Shown: positions 1-7,726, counted from the stretch's first letter. The stretch: 38,923 bases of DNA from an uncultured Erysipelotrichaceae bacterium (GCA_902795975.1 CADBNE010000051.1:1-38923), one strand, 5' to 3'. Notes: generated by a model from the sequence alone, not told the origin. Numbers and translations: made by a program.

Positions 1-32
1 ACCAGTGAAGAATCTGTTCGAACTATTCGAAC
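1..32 (+). other. 3' tail of a structured intergenic element (copy 0)
   Basis: The window opens with ACCAGTGAAGAATCT followed by a 7-bp hairpin, GTTCGAA-CTA-TTCGAAC (16-32). The same layout, an ACCA-ending segment followed by a 3' hairpin, closes the two elements at 1066-1167 and 3371-3459. This is probably the end of a third copy whose body lies before the window. The evidence is shape and a few bases, so confidence is low. Confidence 0.25.
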
Positions 33-42
33 TTTTATATAC

Positions 43-69
43 ATCAGTCTGAAATATGACTGATTTTTT
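43..69 (+). terminator. Rho-independent terminator
   Basis: Stem ATCAGTC/GACTGAT (43-49 with 58-64), 8-nt loop, followed by a T run. It ends whatever transcript enters from the left, probably the element whose tail is at 1-32. Confidence 0.6.
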
Positions 70-194
70 GTGCATTATAGAAACCCATTGGTAATTTTGA
101 TACTTGTGTCAAAATACCTAGGTGGTTAAATATTTTGTCATTAAGTAAATATTTATAAATATTTAGTAGAAAATAAGTAAAAATAAGAAAAATA

Positions 195-203
195 TGATAT
201 AAT
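195..203 (+). promoter_or_regulatory. Extended -10 promoter element
   Basis: TGATATAAT: a perfect TATAAT (198-203) preceded by the TGn extension. No good -35 lies 17 bp upstream. It sits 23 bp before the start of the gene at 227. Confidence 0.45.
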
Positions 204-226
204 ACTCTGCAAGGAAGGTAATCTTT

Positions 227-1018
227 ATGTCAAAATTAAATTTAGAAAACTATTTTGATAGTACAAAGAATAAATACTATGACGCAAGTATTCTTGTTTC
301 AATTTTAGAAAAAAATTTAGGAAAAAGTTTATATGAAATTAAAAATGATGTCAATAATGCTCAAATATCTGTCACAAGAGATGAAATTGAAGAATTTCTA
401 GAAAGAACATTTCAAAAAGAAAATCCAGGATTAAAGGAAAGAATTGAAAAACCAAAGCCTAGATATAATAAGCCATTTGATGAATTGACTGAACAAGATA
501 TTAAGGATTCTTCGCAAAGATTTATTGATAAAATAAGCGCAGGAAGATATCATTTTGAGTCATATACTTTAGAATACTTTAATAGATACACTACTATTGT
601 GAGAAATAAAGCATTGAAATTGTTAAATATTATCGAACGAATCGGAACTAGACAATCTATTACAATTCAGGATTTACTTGTGGAACTTGATATTCAACTA
701 GATGAAAATGGAAATATTACAAGAGAAGATATTATTCGTTTAATAAAACCAACTATTCAAAATGTTGGTGAACTAGATGAAAAAATAACTAAAGCAAATG
801 ATTTATCAACATACCTAACTTTTAAAATGTCAAAACATTCTTTGTATAGAGATGGTTGGTCTGAAGGAGAAGTATATCCAACTAAATCTATATTTGTTAA
901 AGATTTGCATAATGGTTATAGTTATGGTAATATTCCTATTTCTAGCAGACAAGAACAAGAATTACACGAAGAATTAAGAAAAAGTTCAAGAAAATTGGCT
1001 AAAATACTTACTAAATGA
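227..1018 (+). CDS. Uncharacterised 263-aa protein
   Basis: I do not recognise this family. The protein is charged and largely helical-looking, with no signal peptide, membrane segment or Cys motif. Residues 70-90 are Pro/Lys rich and may link an N-terminal helical part to the rest. The C-terminus is a basic helix rich in Glu, Arg and Lys. ATG at 227 follows AAGGAAGG (211-218) with 8-nt spacing, supporting the start. The gene ends in TGA. Codon choice is less extreme than in the rest of the window (more CAA, CTT and GGA), as in the two genes that follow, so the three may have arrived together. It stands between two structured intergenic elements. Confidence 0.7.
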   Translation: MSKLNLENYFDSTKNKYYDASILVSILEKNLGKSLYEIKNDVNNAQISVTRDEIEEFLERTFQKENPGLKERIEKPKPRYNKPFDELTEQDIKDSSQRFIDKISAGRYHFESYTLEYFNRYTTIVRNKALKLLNIIERIGTRQSITIQDLLVELDIQLDENGNITREDIIRLIKPTIQNVGELDEKITKANDLSTYLTFKMSKHSLYRDGWSEGEVYPTKSIFVKDLHNGYSYGNIPISSRQEQELHEELRKSSRKLAKILTK

Positions 1019-1065
1019 GATTAAAAAAATATGTAAATATTAAAATATATGTTAAACTATTATTA

Positions 1066-1167
1066 ATGAGTGATATTTATATCATTCATACTTTTGAAAA
1101 GTTGTAGATATCTACAACACTCGCACCAATAATGAGTTTAAACGAACTAATTTAGTTCGTTTTTTTA
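1066..1167 (+). ncRNA. Putative small structured RNA, copy A
   Basis: Three consecutive hairpins are visible: an 11-bp stem at 1066-1089 with a 2-nt apex (one G-U), a small ACTT/AAGT stem at about 1090-1102, and GTTGTAG-ATAT-CTACAAC at 1101-1118. These are followed by an unpaired TCGCACCA (1121-1128), then a terminator with stem AACGAACT/AGTTCGTT (1141-1161) and seven T. A possible -10 (TAAACT, 1053-1058, preceded by TGT) lies 7 nt before the first stem. No ORF of note is inside. The TCGCACCA core, the spacing and the order of hairpins recur at 3371-3459. This is consistent with a short independently transcribed RNA of unknown class; it could also be a terminator plus recombination site. Confidence 0.4.
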
Positions 1168-1234
1168 TTAAATTGTATTTTAAAAATGAGTAATGATACC
1201 TTAGAACTATAAGATAGGAAAATAATTTTAAATA

Positions 1235-1243
1235 TGATAAAAT
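1235..1243 (+). promoter_or_regulatory. Extended -10 promoter element
   Basis: TGATAAAAT (TGn plus TAAAAT) lies 20 bp before the start at 1264. The upstream in-frame ATG at 1234 falls inside this motif, which argues against that longer start. Confidence 0.35.
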
Positions 1244-1263
1244 TATATACGAGGTGTTTTAAT

Positions 1264-2382
1264 ATGAAATATGATAAAAATGAAGAAAAAGAAAAATTAG
1301 AACAAGTAAATGAAGAATTAGTTAAGTTTATGAGGGATTATCCAAAAGATAAACTTTCAATTACTGCTATAGGTAATTCAATAAGTGATGGCTTTTCAAT
1401 GTCAGAACCTGGTAAATTATTATTAGATAGAAATGTAGGATTAATCGACTTTGGAAAAAGCGAAGGATTAGATGTTCAGACATATCAATTATCAAGAAGT
1501 GAAAATAATAATGCTTTAGCAGTATCTAATTGGATTATACAAAATTGTTGTGAAAGAGATTCATATAATTGGAATATAGCTGATTATAAACGAGCAATAG
1601 AAACTGGAAATCCACTATTAACAGAAGAAGAAATCAATGAATTCTTTGCAGGTGGTTCTGAAAAAAAGATACAAGACATTATATTTGATACAAATAAATC
1701 AAATGCAAATATAGTAATTTTGAATTTAGGAACAGGATCATTTTTAGATGTTGTAACTAGACATGGTTCTTTATCTATTCCAAATATTTTTAGTTCGGTT
1801 GATAGAGATATATATGGCATAAATGCTATACTTGAATTAATACAAAATAATAATAGAAATAATAATTCAAATACCCAAATCTATTTATGTGGAGCACCTA
1901 GAATAGTTAATACAGCACTTACTGATATGTTTATGAACTCAAAAATAAAAAAAGTTGGAGCTACATTTGCTAATGTTACATATGTACCATCATTTCCTAG
2001 ACAAGCATTTTATAAAGCACCTAGTGGAAGTATTATTCCAGATCCACATTATAATCAAGCAGAATATTATCATTTTCTAGCAGAAATAGAAAACAAAATA
2101 ATTGATAATTATTTCATTAGAGATTTAATGATTGATTTAGACAGAATATTATTCCAAATGAGTAATGATAATGATGTAAATGGTACAAATTATTCTAAAA
2201 ATGATATAAAAGATGTTATTGATGAAATTGCTAAAAAATATGAAAGTAAAACAGGAAATTATAACTATTTCATTGATTTTATAAAAACTTATTTAAAAGG
2301 TAGATATCCATTTGATTTTTATAGAGGCTCAACTGACAACAATATAGCAAAAGATTTGAATGATATGAAAAGACATAAATAA
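1264..2382 (+). CDS. SGNH/GDSL-like hydrolase (372 aa)
   Basis: SGNH-fold esterase or deacetylase candidate. Block I is seen as AIGNSISDGF near residues 33-42, with the second Ser of the GNSIS motif as likely nucleophile. A NLGTGSF segment takes the place of block III. DPHYN near residue 260 supplies the Asp/His pair of block V. No signal peptide or membrane segment is visible, so it probably acts in the cytoplasm or needs another export route. The start at 1264 follows GAGGTG (1251-1256) by 7 nt; a longer frame from 1234 has no ribosome site. The downstream gene begins 12 nt after the stop and is also SGNH-like, so the two form an operon. The substrate cannot be read from the sequence. Confidence 0.65.
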   Translation: MKYDKNEEKEKLEQVNEELVKFMRDYPKDKLSITAIGNSISDGFSMSEPGKLLLDRNVGLIDFGKSEGLDVQTYQLSRSENNNALAVSNWIIQNCCERDSYNWNIADYKRAIETGNPLLTEEEINEFFAGGSEKKIQDIIFDTNKSNANIVILNLGTGSFLDVVTRHGSLSIPNIFSSVDRDIYGINAILELIQNNNRNNNSNTQIYLCGAPRIVNTALTDMFMNSKIKKVGATFANVTYVPSFPRQAFYKAPSGSIIPDPHYNQAEYYHFLAEIENKIIDNYFIRDLMIDLDRILFQMSNDNDVNGTNYSKNDIKDVIDEIAKKYESKTGNYNYFIDFIKTYLKGRYPFDFYRGSTDNNIAKDLNDMKRHK

Positions 2383-2394
2383 AGGGTGATGTAT

Positions 2395-3282
2395 ATGGAA
2401 AATATTAATCTATTTTGTGGAATCTCATCTTTAGGAATGCCGTTTCCTAAAGAAAACAAGGAACATATAGGTTATTATGATATTATATTAAGTAGATTAC
2501 AAAATGATGGTTTTAATGTATCAGGCTTTAATATGTCTAAATTAAATAAAAATCATACATGGGACTTGGAAAAAGCATTAAATGAAAATGCTACTTTGGC
2601 TTCAATAAAAAATATTCAATTACAGTCAATAGATTCATTAAGGAATGCCAATATATTGTTTAAGTTAGTTGTACCTAAAAAGTTTAAAAATACAATAATC
2701 ATTAATTCAAGTGACCATAAAAATACACTAAAGAATATATATATTAATTCTAGTAATCCTATTTTTCTATATCATGGTGGCCCAAATGATTTTTTTACAT
2801 ATATACAAGCAGGCCCCGTTGAGTTAACGGATAGAAAAGTTAGAGAAAAACTACCAAAAGATATTAAGCCTTTGATAGAACAATGTATTAGTAATGTAGA
2901 AAAAAATTGGCAATTACTTCATCAATTAAATCCAAATACTAAAGTGTATGCAATGAGTTATTATTATTCTCCATTATATGATAAGATTCAAAAACTAATA
3001 TTCCTTCAAGAAAAAATGAAAAATAAAAACACGAAATATGTTAATAAATTTATGGAAGTAATAAATCTATATAACAGAATGCTACAAGAGGCAGCAGAAA
3101 AATATGATTATGTTGAATATTGCGATATTACGTTTTTAAAGGATTATTGTGCACCTATGGATTTCCATCCTAATACAATTGGTAATAAATTAATTGCTGA
3201 TATGCTTTTAAAGAAAATAGAATTACAGATTGGTAAAGAGAATCAAACAACAAATAGTAATCAATCGTTTAGAACAAAATAG
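2395..3282 (+). CDS. SGNH/GDSL-like hydrolase (295 aa)
   Basis: Second SGNH-type protein of the pair. CGISSLGMPFP at residues 7-17 resembles block I with the nucleophile Ser. GGPNDFF near residue 128 is a clear block III (G-x-N-D). MDFHPNTIGNKLIADML near residue 255 is a clear block V with the catalytic Asp and His. These blocks are more canonical than in the upstream partner, so this may be the active enzyme and the other a diverged paralogue. The chosen ATG at 2395 follows AAAGGGTG with 6-7 nt spacing; GTG at 2386 and ATG at 2389 lie within or against that site. It is followed by its own terminator. Family call is firm, substrate unknown. Confidence 0.72.
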   Translation: MENINLFCGISSLGMPFPKENKEHIGYYDIILSRLQNDGFNVSGFNMSKLNKNHTWDLEKALNENATLASIKNIQLQSIDSLRNANILFKLVVPKKFKNTIIINSSDHKNTLKNIYINSSNPIFLYHGGPNDFFTYIQAGPVELTDRKVREKLPKDIKPLIEQCISNVEKNWQLLHQLNPNTKVYAMSYYYSPLYDKIQKLIFLQEKMKNKNTKYVNKFMEVINLYNRMLQEAAEKYDYVEYCDITFLKDYCAPMDFHPNTIGNKLIADMLLKKIELQIGKENQTTNSNQSFRTK

Positions 3283-3284
3283 TT

Positions 3285-3314
3285 AATACTTCGTTTGAAG
3301 TATTTTCTTTTTTT
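3285..3314 (+). terminator. Rho-independent terminator of the SGNH pair
   Basis: Perfect 8-bp stem AATACTTC-GTTT-GAAGTATT immediately after the stop codon, followed by a T-rich tract interrupted by one C. Confidence 0.85.
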
Positions 3315-3370
3315 AGAAAAATTATCAAAGTACTTTTAATTTCTAAAATTTATAGTAAAATGAATATAGT

Positions 3371-3459
3371 GATTGATATCAATCAATCGTCTTTAGCGGG
3401 TGAGTTGTAAACCACTTCGTCGTTCGCACCACTTAATAATTAGTTTGAATAATTCAAAC
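3371..3459 (+). ncRNA. Putative small structured RNA, copy B
   Basis: Starts with GATTG-ATAT-CAATC (3371-3384), continues through CGTCTTTAGCGGGTGAG, reaches the same TCGCACCA core as copy A (3424-3431), and closes with GTTTGAA-TAA-TTCAAAC (3443-3459). A TAAAAT (3356-3361) stands about 9 nt before the first stem as a possible -10, and a strong terminator follows at 3472. Copy A shares the order hairpin, CTTT segment, TCGCACCA, TAAT/AGTTT segment, hairpin, while the stems differ in sequence. No coding frame explains the stretch. Confidence 0.4.
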
Positions 3460-3471
3460 ATTTAAATAAAT

Positions 3472-3499
3472 AAAAAACTCTTATTTTAAGAGTTTTTTT
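3472..3499. terminator. Bidirectional terminator
   Basis: AAAAAACTCTT-ATTTT-AAGAGTTTTTT reads as a terminator on both strands. It ends element B on the plus strand and the gene at 3481 on the minus strand, and contains that gene's stop codon. Confidence 0.85.
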
Positions 3500-4725
3500 G
3501 TTTTAGATACATTATTATATTTTTCATATAACTTCTCAAATAATTTAATAGAAATACTAAACATATAAACATTATTACTAGTTATTTCTTCTTTTAAATT
3601 ATTATTATTTATATTTGAATCATTATAAATATCATTTACTATTTTATATAATAATTCATAATCATAATTAAAACTTTCTATTTTTAAGTAAAAATATGCA
3701 CATATATTAGTAATTATTTCATGATTTATTTTATTTCCTTCAAAAAATTTATATTTACTTAATAACATCATTATATTACTTAATTCAGTATTATATTTTT
3801 CTATTTCTTTTATTGTTATATCAGTTATATTATATTTTAAATATTTTTTTGTTCTCTCAATATCAACTTCTAACATTTTTGTAGAATCATTTAATAAATA
3901 TTTATAACCTATAACATATATATCTTCCCATAATGAAAAAACATTTTTCTCAAATTTAGACTTTGATCCATCTATTTTTAGTAACGATTCCATCAAATCA
4001 TCATTAATAAAACTAATATCATTATTCTTACTTAATCTATTTATTGAAAGAATTATATTTTGTATTTCAGGAGTATAATCTATTCTACTAAATATAACTT
4101 GTAATTGTTCTTTAATAGGACATAATTCTTCAAAAGACAATTCATCATTTATAATTTCATTATATATTTTTCTTAATTCTTTTTTCGAATAACGATATTT
4201 TAAAATATCTTTTGTTAAATCTATATTCTCTTTTTTAAAAAATAATTCCTCTTTTAATTTTATAAAATTTTTATACTTATAAACGGTATTTCTTAACTCT
4301 ATAGGATACTTATTTATATTGTTAATTACATAATCAAAACTATAAATATTTCTATCTGCCATTAATAGTAATATATCTAATAAAGTCATTTCTTCTTGTG
4401 ATTTCTTTAAAGAACTATCTAAAGGGTTAGGAATACTATCATATAAATTATTATAAATATATCTATCTATACTGTGGATTTGATTTTCAAGAAACAAATG
4501 AACTTCTACATCTGACATATCTATAAAATCATTAAATTTAATAATATTTTTATCATTCAATACAAAATTAATGGTTTCTAATTCATTTAATCTAATAAAT
4601 TTATTATCATCTAATATTTTTATTTTTATTAATTCTTCTGGAATATCATATTCATTATAATTATCTAAAATATAATTAATATCAATTGATTGAATAAACA
4701 CTTTATCATCTGCTACTAATAACAT
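3481..4725 (-). CDS. Uncharacterised 414-aa protein
   Basis: Not recognised. It is acidic and rich in Asn, Asp, Ile, Leu and Lys, almost entirely amphipathic-helix-like after about residue 90, with no signal peptide, membrane segment or Cys/His motif. The first 80 residues (starting MLLVADDKVFI) have more beta character and a repeated LDDNKFI/LNDKNII pattern. ATG follows AAGGGTGAT with good spacing. It is transcribed divergently from the kinase-like gene at 4828 across about 100 bp, so the two may share regulation. Predicted cytosolic; possibly a scaffold or helical-repeat protein, but no function can be assigned. Confidence 0.7.
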   Translation of the reverse strand: MLLVADDKVFIQSIDINYILDNYNEYDIPEELIKIKILDDNKFIRLNELETINFVLNDKNIIKFNDFIDMSDVEVHLFLENQIHSIDRYIYNNLYDSIPNPLDSSLKKSQEEMTLLDILLLMADRNIYSFDYVINNINKYPIELRNTVYKYKNFIKLKEELFFKKENIDLTKDILKYRYSKKELRKIYNEIINDELSFEELCPIKEQLQVIFSRIDYTPEIQNIILSINRLSKNNDISFINDDLMESLLKIDGSKSKFEKNVFSLWEDIYVIGYKYLLNDSTKMLEVDIERTKKYLKYNITDITIKEIEKYNTELSNIMMLLSKYKFFEGNKINHEIITNICAYFYLKIESFNYDYELLYKIVNDIYNDSNINNNNLKEEITSNNVYMFSISIKLFEKLYEKYNNVSKTKKLLK

Positions 4726-4775
4726 AAAATCACCCTTATATATTTTTTTATTATATCATATTAACATATTTTTTA

Positions 4776-4804
4776 TTGTTATTTTTTTTTAGTAATGTTA
4801 TAAT
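4776..4804 (+). promoter_or_regulatory. Promoter of the kinase-like gene
   Basis: TTGTTA (4776-4781), 17-bp spacer, perfect TATAAT (4799-4804), 23 bp before the ATG at 4828. Confidence 0.5.
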
Positions 4805-4827
4805 ATACCTCACTAAAGAGGGATAAA

Positions 4828-5544
4828 ATGACTTACTACGATAAAGATAAATCAAGAATAAAAATAAATACTAAAAAAATGGAATATATAAATAGTGGAT
4901 CATGTGGTAATGTATATAAAGATAATGATATAGCATTTAAAATATATACTAAATGTGCTCCAAAAGCTGGAAAACTTAAATTAGATAGATTTAATTTTTT
5001 AGTAAATATAGATAATCCACATTTTATTAAATTAATTAATATATATACTAAATCTATATTTAAATATTCACTAAAAAAAGAATTTAAAACAGATGCTTAC
5101 TCATATAAATATTGTATTGCTGATGAAACTAATTTATTAGAAAAGAATGTAGATTATTTAGTTAATAATTTATACGAATTAGAAAAATTATTTATATTTT
5201 TTTCAAATAATCACATATTAACTGATGATATTAGATATCATAATGTAGTATTAGGAAAAGAATACATAACAATAATAGATCCTGATTCATTTATGTATAT
5301 TACAGATTCAAAAAATTACTTATCAATTCGAAATAAAGAAAATTTGAAGAGTTTACTAGCTTCCCTATTCTTTTTTGAACTATCTGATAATAATTATTGT
5401 ACAAAAGATAAAGGCATGAGAATAATATACAGTGATTTATTAAATTTTAAAGTATCTAAAGATACTGAAATAACTGACATTGTTTCAAAAAAATTAACAA
5501 AATACAAAACAATAAAAGATTATTTTATAGATAAAAAATATTAG
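4828..5544 (+). CDS. Protein-kinase-like protein (238 aa)
   Basis: Compact kinase fold. A glycine-rich loop SGSCGNVYK lies at residues 22-30, a candidate ATP-binding Lys in AFKIY near residue 38, a catalytic-loop-like DIRYHN (Asp then Asn five residues later) near residue 137, and DPD near residue 151 in the place of DFG. HRD is reduced to TDD. The C-lobe is short (238 aa against about 260-300 for minimal kinases). It is soluble, with no membrane segment. ATG follows AGAGGGAT. The motifs fit a Ser/Thr-kinase or small-molecule-kinase relative that keeps metal- and ATP-binding residues; substrate unknown. The divergent 414-aa gene is a possible partner by position only. Confidence 0.6.
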   Translation: MTYYDKDKSRIKINTKKMEYINSGSCGNVYKDNDIAFKIYTKCAPKAGKLKLDRFNFLVNIDNPHFIKLINIYTKSIFKYSLKKEFKTDAYSYKYCIADETNLLEKNVDYLVNNLYELEKLFIFFSNNHILTDDIRYHNVVLGKEYITIIDPDSFMYITDSKNYLSIRNKENLKSLLASLFFFELSDNNYCTKDKGMRIIYSDLLNFKVSKDTEITDIVSKKLTKYKTIKDYFIDKKY

Positions 5545-5565
5545 TATATAAATTTACATTCACTA

Positions 5566-5591
5566 AACAATAGTTTAACTATTGTTTTTTT
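5566..5591 (+). terminator. Rho-independent terminator
   Basis: Stem AACAATAG/CTATTGTT with TTTAA loop and seven T, just after the kinase-like gene. Confidence 0.85.
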
Positions 5592-5659
5592 GTACTTAAT
5601 TAATTTATTATGTTCATTATTTGTAAACTGAATATTATAAATTGAAAGGTGGTAATTTT

Positions 5660-5998
5660 ATGAAAGAAGTAACGCTTAAATTTATAGGTACTGGTTATAA
5701 AAATATATACCAAGCAAATATAAAAATATATGATATAAATAATAAACTAATAAATGAATGTACTACATATAATGGTTATATAAATATATGTTTAAAAAAA
5801 TGTTGTTATTATAAAATTAAAGCTACATTAAATAATGATATATTAAATGGAGTAATATATATTAATCAAGACATATATACCTTTGTGTTTAATGGAAGTT
5901 ATATATCTATACCTACTATTACTACCTTTATATTAACTGATTATAATTATAATAATCTTCCCATAGAGAAAGGAGAATTAATTTTATGGAAAAAATAA
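5660..5998 (+). CDS. Beta-rich protein with shared C-terminal motif (112 aa)
   Basis: Predicted all-beta, prealbumin/Ig-like in pattern, with alternating hydrophobic residues and a CCYY patch near residue 50. No signal peptide. The C-terminus has TTFILTDYNYNNLPIEKG, closely matching RTFTLTDANYANLPIDSG at the end of the next gene, so the two proteins share a C-terminal module. ATG at 5660 follows GAAAGGTGG. The stop lies 13 nt inside the next gene, in the frame one base ahead. Near the stop is an AAAAAA run (5990-5995) with AGAAAGGAG upstream, an arrangement that allows translational coupling and possibly a -1 frameshift joining both products. Confidence 0.6.
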   Translation: MKEVTLKFIGTGYKNIYQANIKIYDINNKLINECTTYNGYINICLKKCCYYKIKATLNNDILNGVIYINQDIYTFVFNGSYISIPTITTFILTDYNYNNLPIEKGELILWKK

Positions 5999-6519
5999 TT
6001 ACAATCACTAATGGTACAGGTAGTGCTGATGTAATTAATGGTACATATGATGTAGAAGCAACTGTAACTGGATATGATAATGCTAGTATATCTCCTAATG
6101 AAGTAGATATTGAAGATGGTACAAATAGTTATGCATTTACAATATCTGCTACAGGAACATTAACTTTACATGTAACTGACACAGGTACAGCTGAAGGAAC
6201 TCCTATAGAAGGCGCTACATTTGTAAGAACTGATTCTAATGGTACTGAATATGGTACACCTATTACAAGTGATTCTAATGGTAATGCAGTATTTAATAAT
6301 GTTCCTTTTGCACCTACTAATGCCCCTACTATCTACTATAAGCAAACATCATCTGATGGAGAACATGAATTTGATAATACTGTTCAAAGTACTACTATGA
6401 CTACAAGTACTTCTACTGTTGAAGTAGAAAATCCTGTAGGTGCTACTAGAACATTTACATTAACTGATGCTAACTATGCTAACTTACCTATTGATTCTGG
6501 TACATTAACATTAAGCTAA
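5986..6519 (+). CDS. Tandem beta-sandwich (Cna-B/prealbumin-like) protein (177 aa)
   Basis: Thr-, Gly- and Asn-rich protein with two domains. Residues 1-60 are one small beta domain (NGTYDVEATVTGYD). Residues 61-150 resemble a SpaA/Cna-B type prealbumin fold (GTPIEGATFVRTD, then DSNGNAVFNNVPF). The C-terminal motif LTDANYANLPIDSG is shared with the upstream gene. No signal peptide, sortase motif or membrane segment, so its surface role, usual for such folds, is not supported by a visible export route. The ATG at 5986 follows AGAAAGGAG. Codons here are richer in G and C than in the AT-saturated neighbour, consistent with a Thr/Gly/Ala-rich composition or a different origin. Confidence 0.65.
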   Translation: MEKIITITNGTGSADVINGTYDVEATVTGYDNASISPNEVDIEDGTNSYAFTISATGTLTLHVTDTGTAEGTPIEGATFVRTDSNGTEYGTPITSDSNGNAVFNNVPFAPTNAPTIYYKQTSSDGEHEFDNTVQSTTMTTSTSTVEVENPVGATRTFTLTDANYANLPIDSGTLTLS

Positions 6520-6547
6520 AAAAAATAACCTATTGGTTATTTTTTTA
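6518..6547. terminator. Bidirectional terminator
   Basis: AAATAACC-TATT-GGTTATTT flanked by A and T runs, between the converging genes ending at 6519 and 6545. Confidence 0.85.
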
Positions 6548-7123
6548 CATTCTACCCATTACCATAGTACATTTAGTTTTATCTGAATTAAAGCTTACAT
6601 TTAAATATCCACCTTCAGCATTAACCCATCTATATTTATTACTATAATTATCTTTTTCTACTAAAGTACCTTCTTCTCCACCAAATAATTCTTTAACTTT
6701 ATCATAAGAAATTGATTCTCTATTATTTAAAGCTTTCTTTAATTCATCATATTTAGCAAAAGATACTTTACTATTTTTTATTCTATCATCTTTAAAATTA
6801 ATTTTTGTAGTAGATGAAGTTGAATAGAAAGTTGTTTCTACTGAATCAGTATCATTTAATTTCCAACTATAAGTTTTCCATCCAGTTCCTTCTCTTAATA
6901 CAGTTCCTTCAAATCCAATTAATTTATTCATATCTTCTAATGTATCTTTACCTGTTGTTTTTTCAATACATTCAAATACTGAACAATTACCTTTAGATTT
7001 AACTTCTTCTGTCTTATTACTTTCTTTTGCTGGGCTAGTATTTTCTTTAGTATCCTTACCACATCCTGTAGTAATAAATACAGCTAACATTAAACATATG
7101 CTTAGTGCTAAAAATTTTTTCAT
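6545..7123 (-). CDS. Lipoprotein with duplicated SmpA/BLIP-like domain (192 aa)
   Basis: Signal peptide of about 20 residues ending in a lipobox (TTGC, Cys21), then a Lys/Glu/Ser linker, so it is a membrane-anchored extracellular lipoprotein. Two similar halves follow. Residues about 65-115 carry IGFEGTVL, then YSWKL, then TTFYS. Residues about 140-190 carry FGGEEGTLV, then YRWVN, then VSFNSDK. This G-x-G, Y-x-W, F pattern is typical of the SmpA/OmlA/BLIP-like (PepSY-like) fold. The start follows GAGGAGGAAT. The ligand or partner is unknown; a single-gene unit with terminators on both sides. Confidence 0.75.
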   Translation of the reverse strand: MKKFLALSICLMLAVFITTGCGKDTKENTSPAKESNKTEEVKSKGNCSVFECIEKTTGKDTLEDMNKLIGFEGTVLREGTGWKTYSWKLNDTDSVETTFYSTSSTTKINFKDDRIKNSKVSFAKYDELKKALNNRESISYDKVKELFGGEEGTLVEKDNYSNKYRWVNAEGGYLNVSFNSDKTKCTMVMGRM

Positions 7124-7160
7124 TATTTATTCCTCCTCTATACATTTAATATTATAACAT

Positions 7161-7186
7161 AAAAAAAGCGAAATATTTCGCTTTTT
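7161..7186 (-). terminator. Terminator of the XRE/DUF6442 operon
   Basis: AAAAAGCGAAATATTTCGCTTTTT is a perfect palindrome overlapping the end of the XRE gene. It could act in either direction. Confidence 0.75.
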
Positions 7187-7391
7187 AAAAATAAAATAAT
7201 TCTTCAAATTTCATATCTAGTGCTATAGATAAAATGAAAGCTAATTTAGCAGTTGGTTCATATTGACCTGTCTCTAATGAACTTATTGTATTTCTAGATA
7301 CTCCTACCATATCAGCTAATTCTTGTTGAGATATTTTCTTTAAAGCTCTAACCTCTTTTAATCTATTTTTTAATACTAATTCATTTTTCAT
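7185..7391 (-). CDS. XRE-family transcriptional regulator (68 aa)
   Basis: Minimal Cro/CI-type helix-turn-helix protein. Residues 10-60 carry the full domain, with LGVSRNTIS-type recognition helix (here MVGVSRNTISSLE) and the usual YEPT turn. Length is typical of single-domain XRE repressors. It begins 2 nt after the stop of the DUF6442 membrane gene, so they form one operon. Two near-identical palindromes in and after the operon promoter (7763-7772 and 7727-7740) are likely operators, implying autorepression. The target signal is not visible. Confidence 0.9.
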   Translation of the reverse strand: MKNELVLKNRLKEVRALKKISQQELADMVGVSRNTISSLETGQYEPTAKLAFILSIALDMKFEELFYF

Positions 7392-7393
7392 AA

Positions 7394-7714
7394 TTATATA
7401 ATCTTAAAATATGTAAGTATTAACATAATAGTTAATAATGACCATATTATAAATGAAAACATATTTAGTTTTCTATTTTTCTCTATCTTTATCGCTTTAT
7501 ATCCATATAATATAGCATTAAATATAGTTATTAATGAATAAAATGCTGGATTACTACCTTTTCCTGAAATTATCTCATACGTAAAATATATAAATGCTAA
7601 AAGAACCATACTAACTGATGCAACCTTACAAGCTTTAGCCTCTACTTCTATAGCATATAAATCTTTATTCTTATTTTCTTTTTTACTTATTTCTAAAATT
7701 TCTTCCTTATTCAT
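7394..7714 (-). CDS. DUF6442-like small membrane protein (106 aa)
   Basis: Begins MNKEEILEISKKENKNKDLYAIE, a charged cytosolic helix typical of this family, followed by three hydrophobic segments near residues 31-50, 57-73 and 84-104. First gene of a two-gene operon with the XRE regulator, a pairing that recurs in Firmicutes. The start follows a GGAGG site (in TATGGAGGCTTTATG). Role unknown; a membrane partner controlled by, or sensed through, the repressor is an inference. Confidence 0.7.
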   Translation of the reverse strand: MNKEEILEISKKENKNKDLYAIEVEAKACKVASVSMVLLAFIYFTYEIISGKGSNPAFYSLITIFNAILYGYKAIKIEKNRKLNMFSFIIWSLLTIMLILTYFKII

Positions 7715-7726
7715 AAAGCCTCCATA

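Noticed and set aside
1121..1161. Integron attC site at the end of structured element A
   Set aside because: The GTTRRRY and RYYYAAC core sites are not present and no integrase is in the window; the shape fits a transcript with a terminator better.
3400..3459. tRNA-like 3' end in element B (GTTCGCACCA)
   Set aside because: No acceptor, D or anticodon arms can be folded around it, and the ACCA is followed by further conserved structure.
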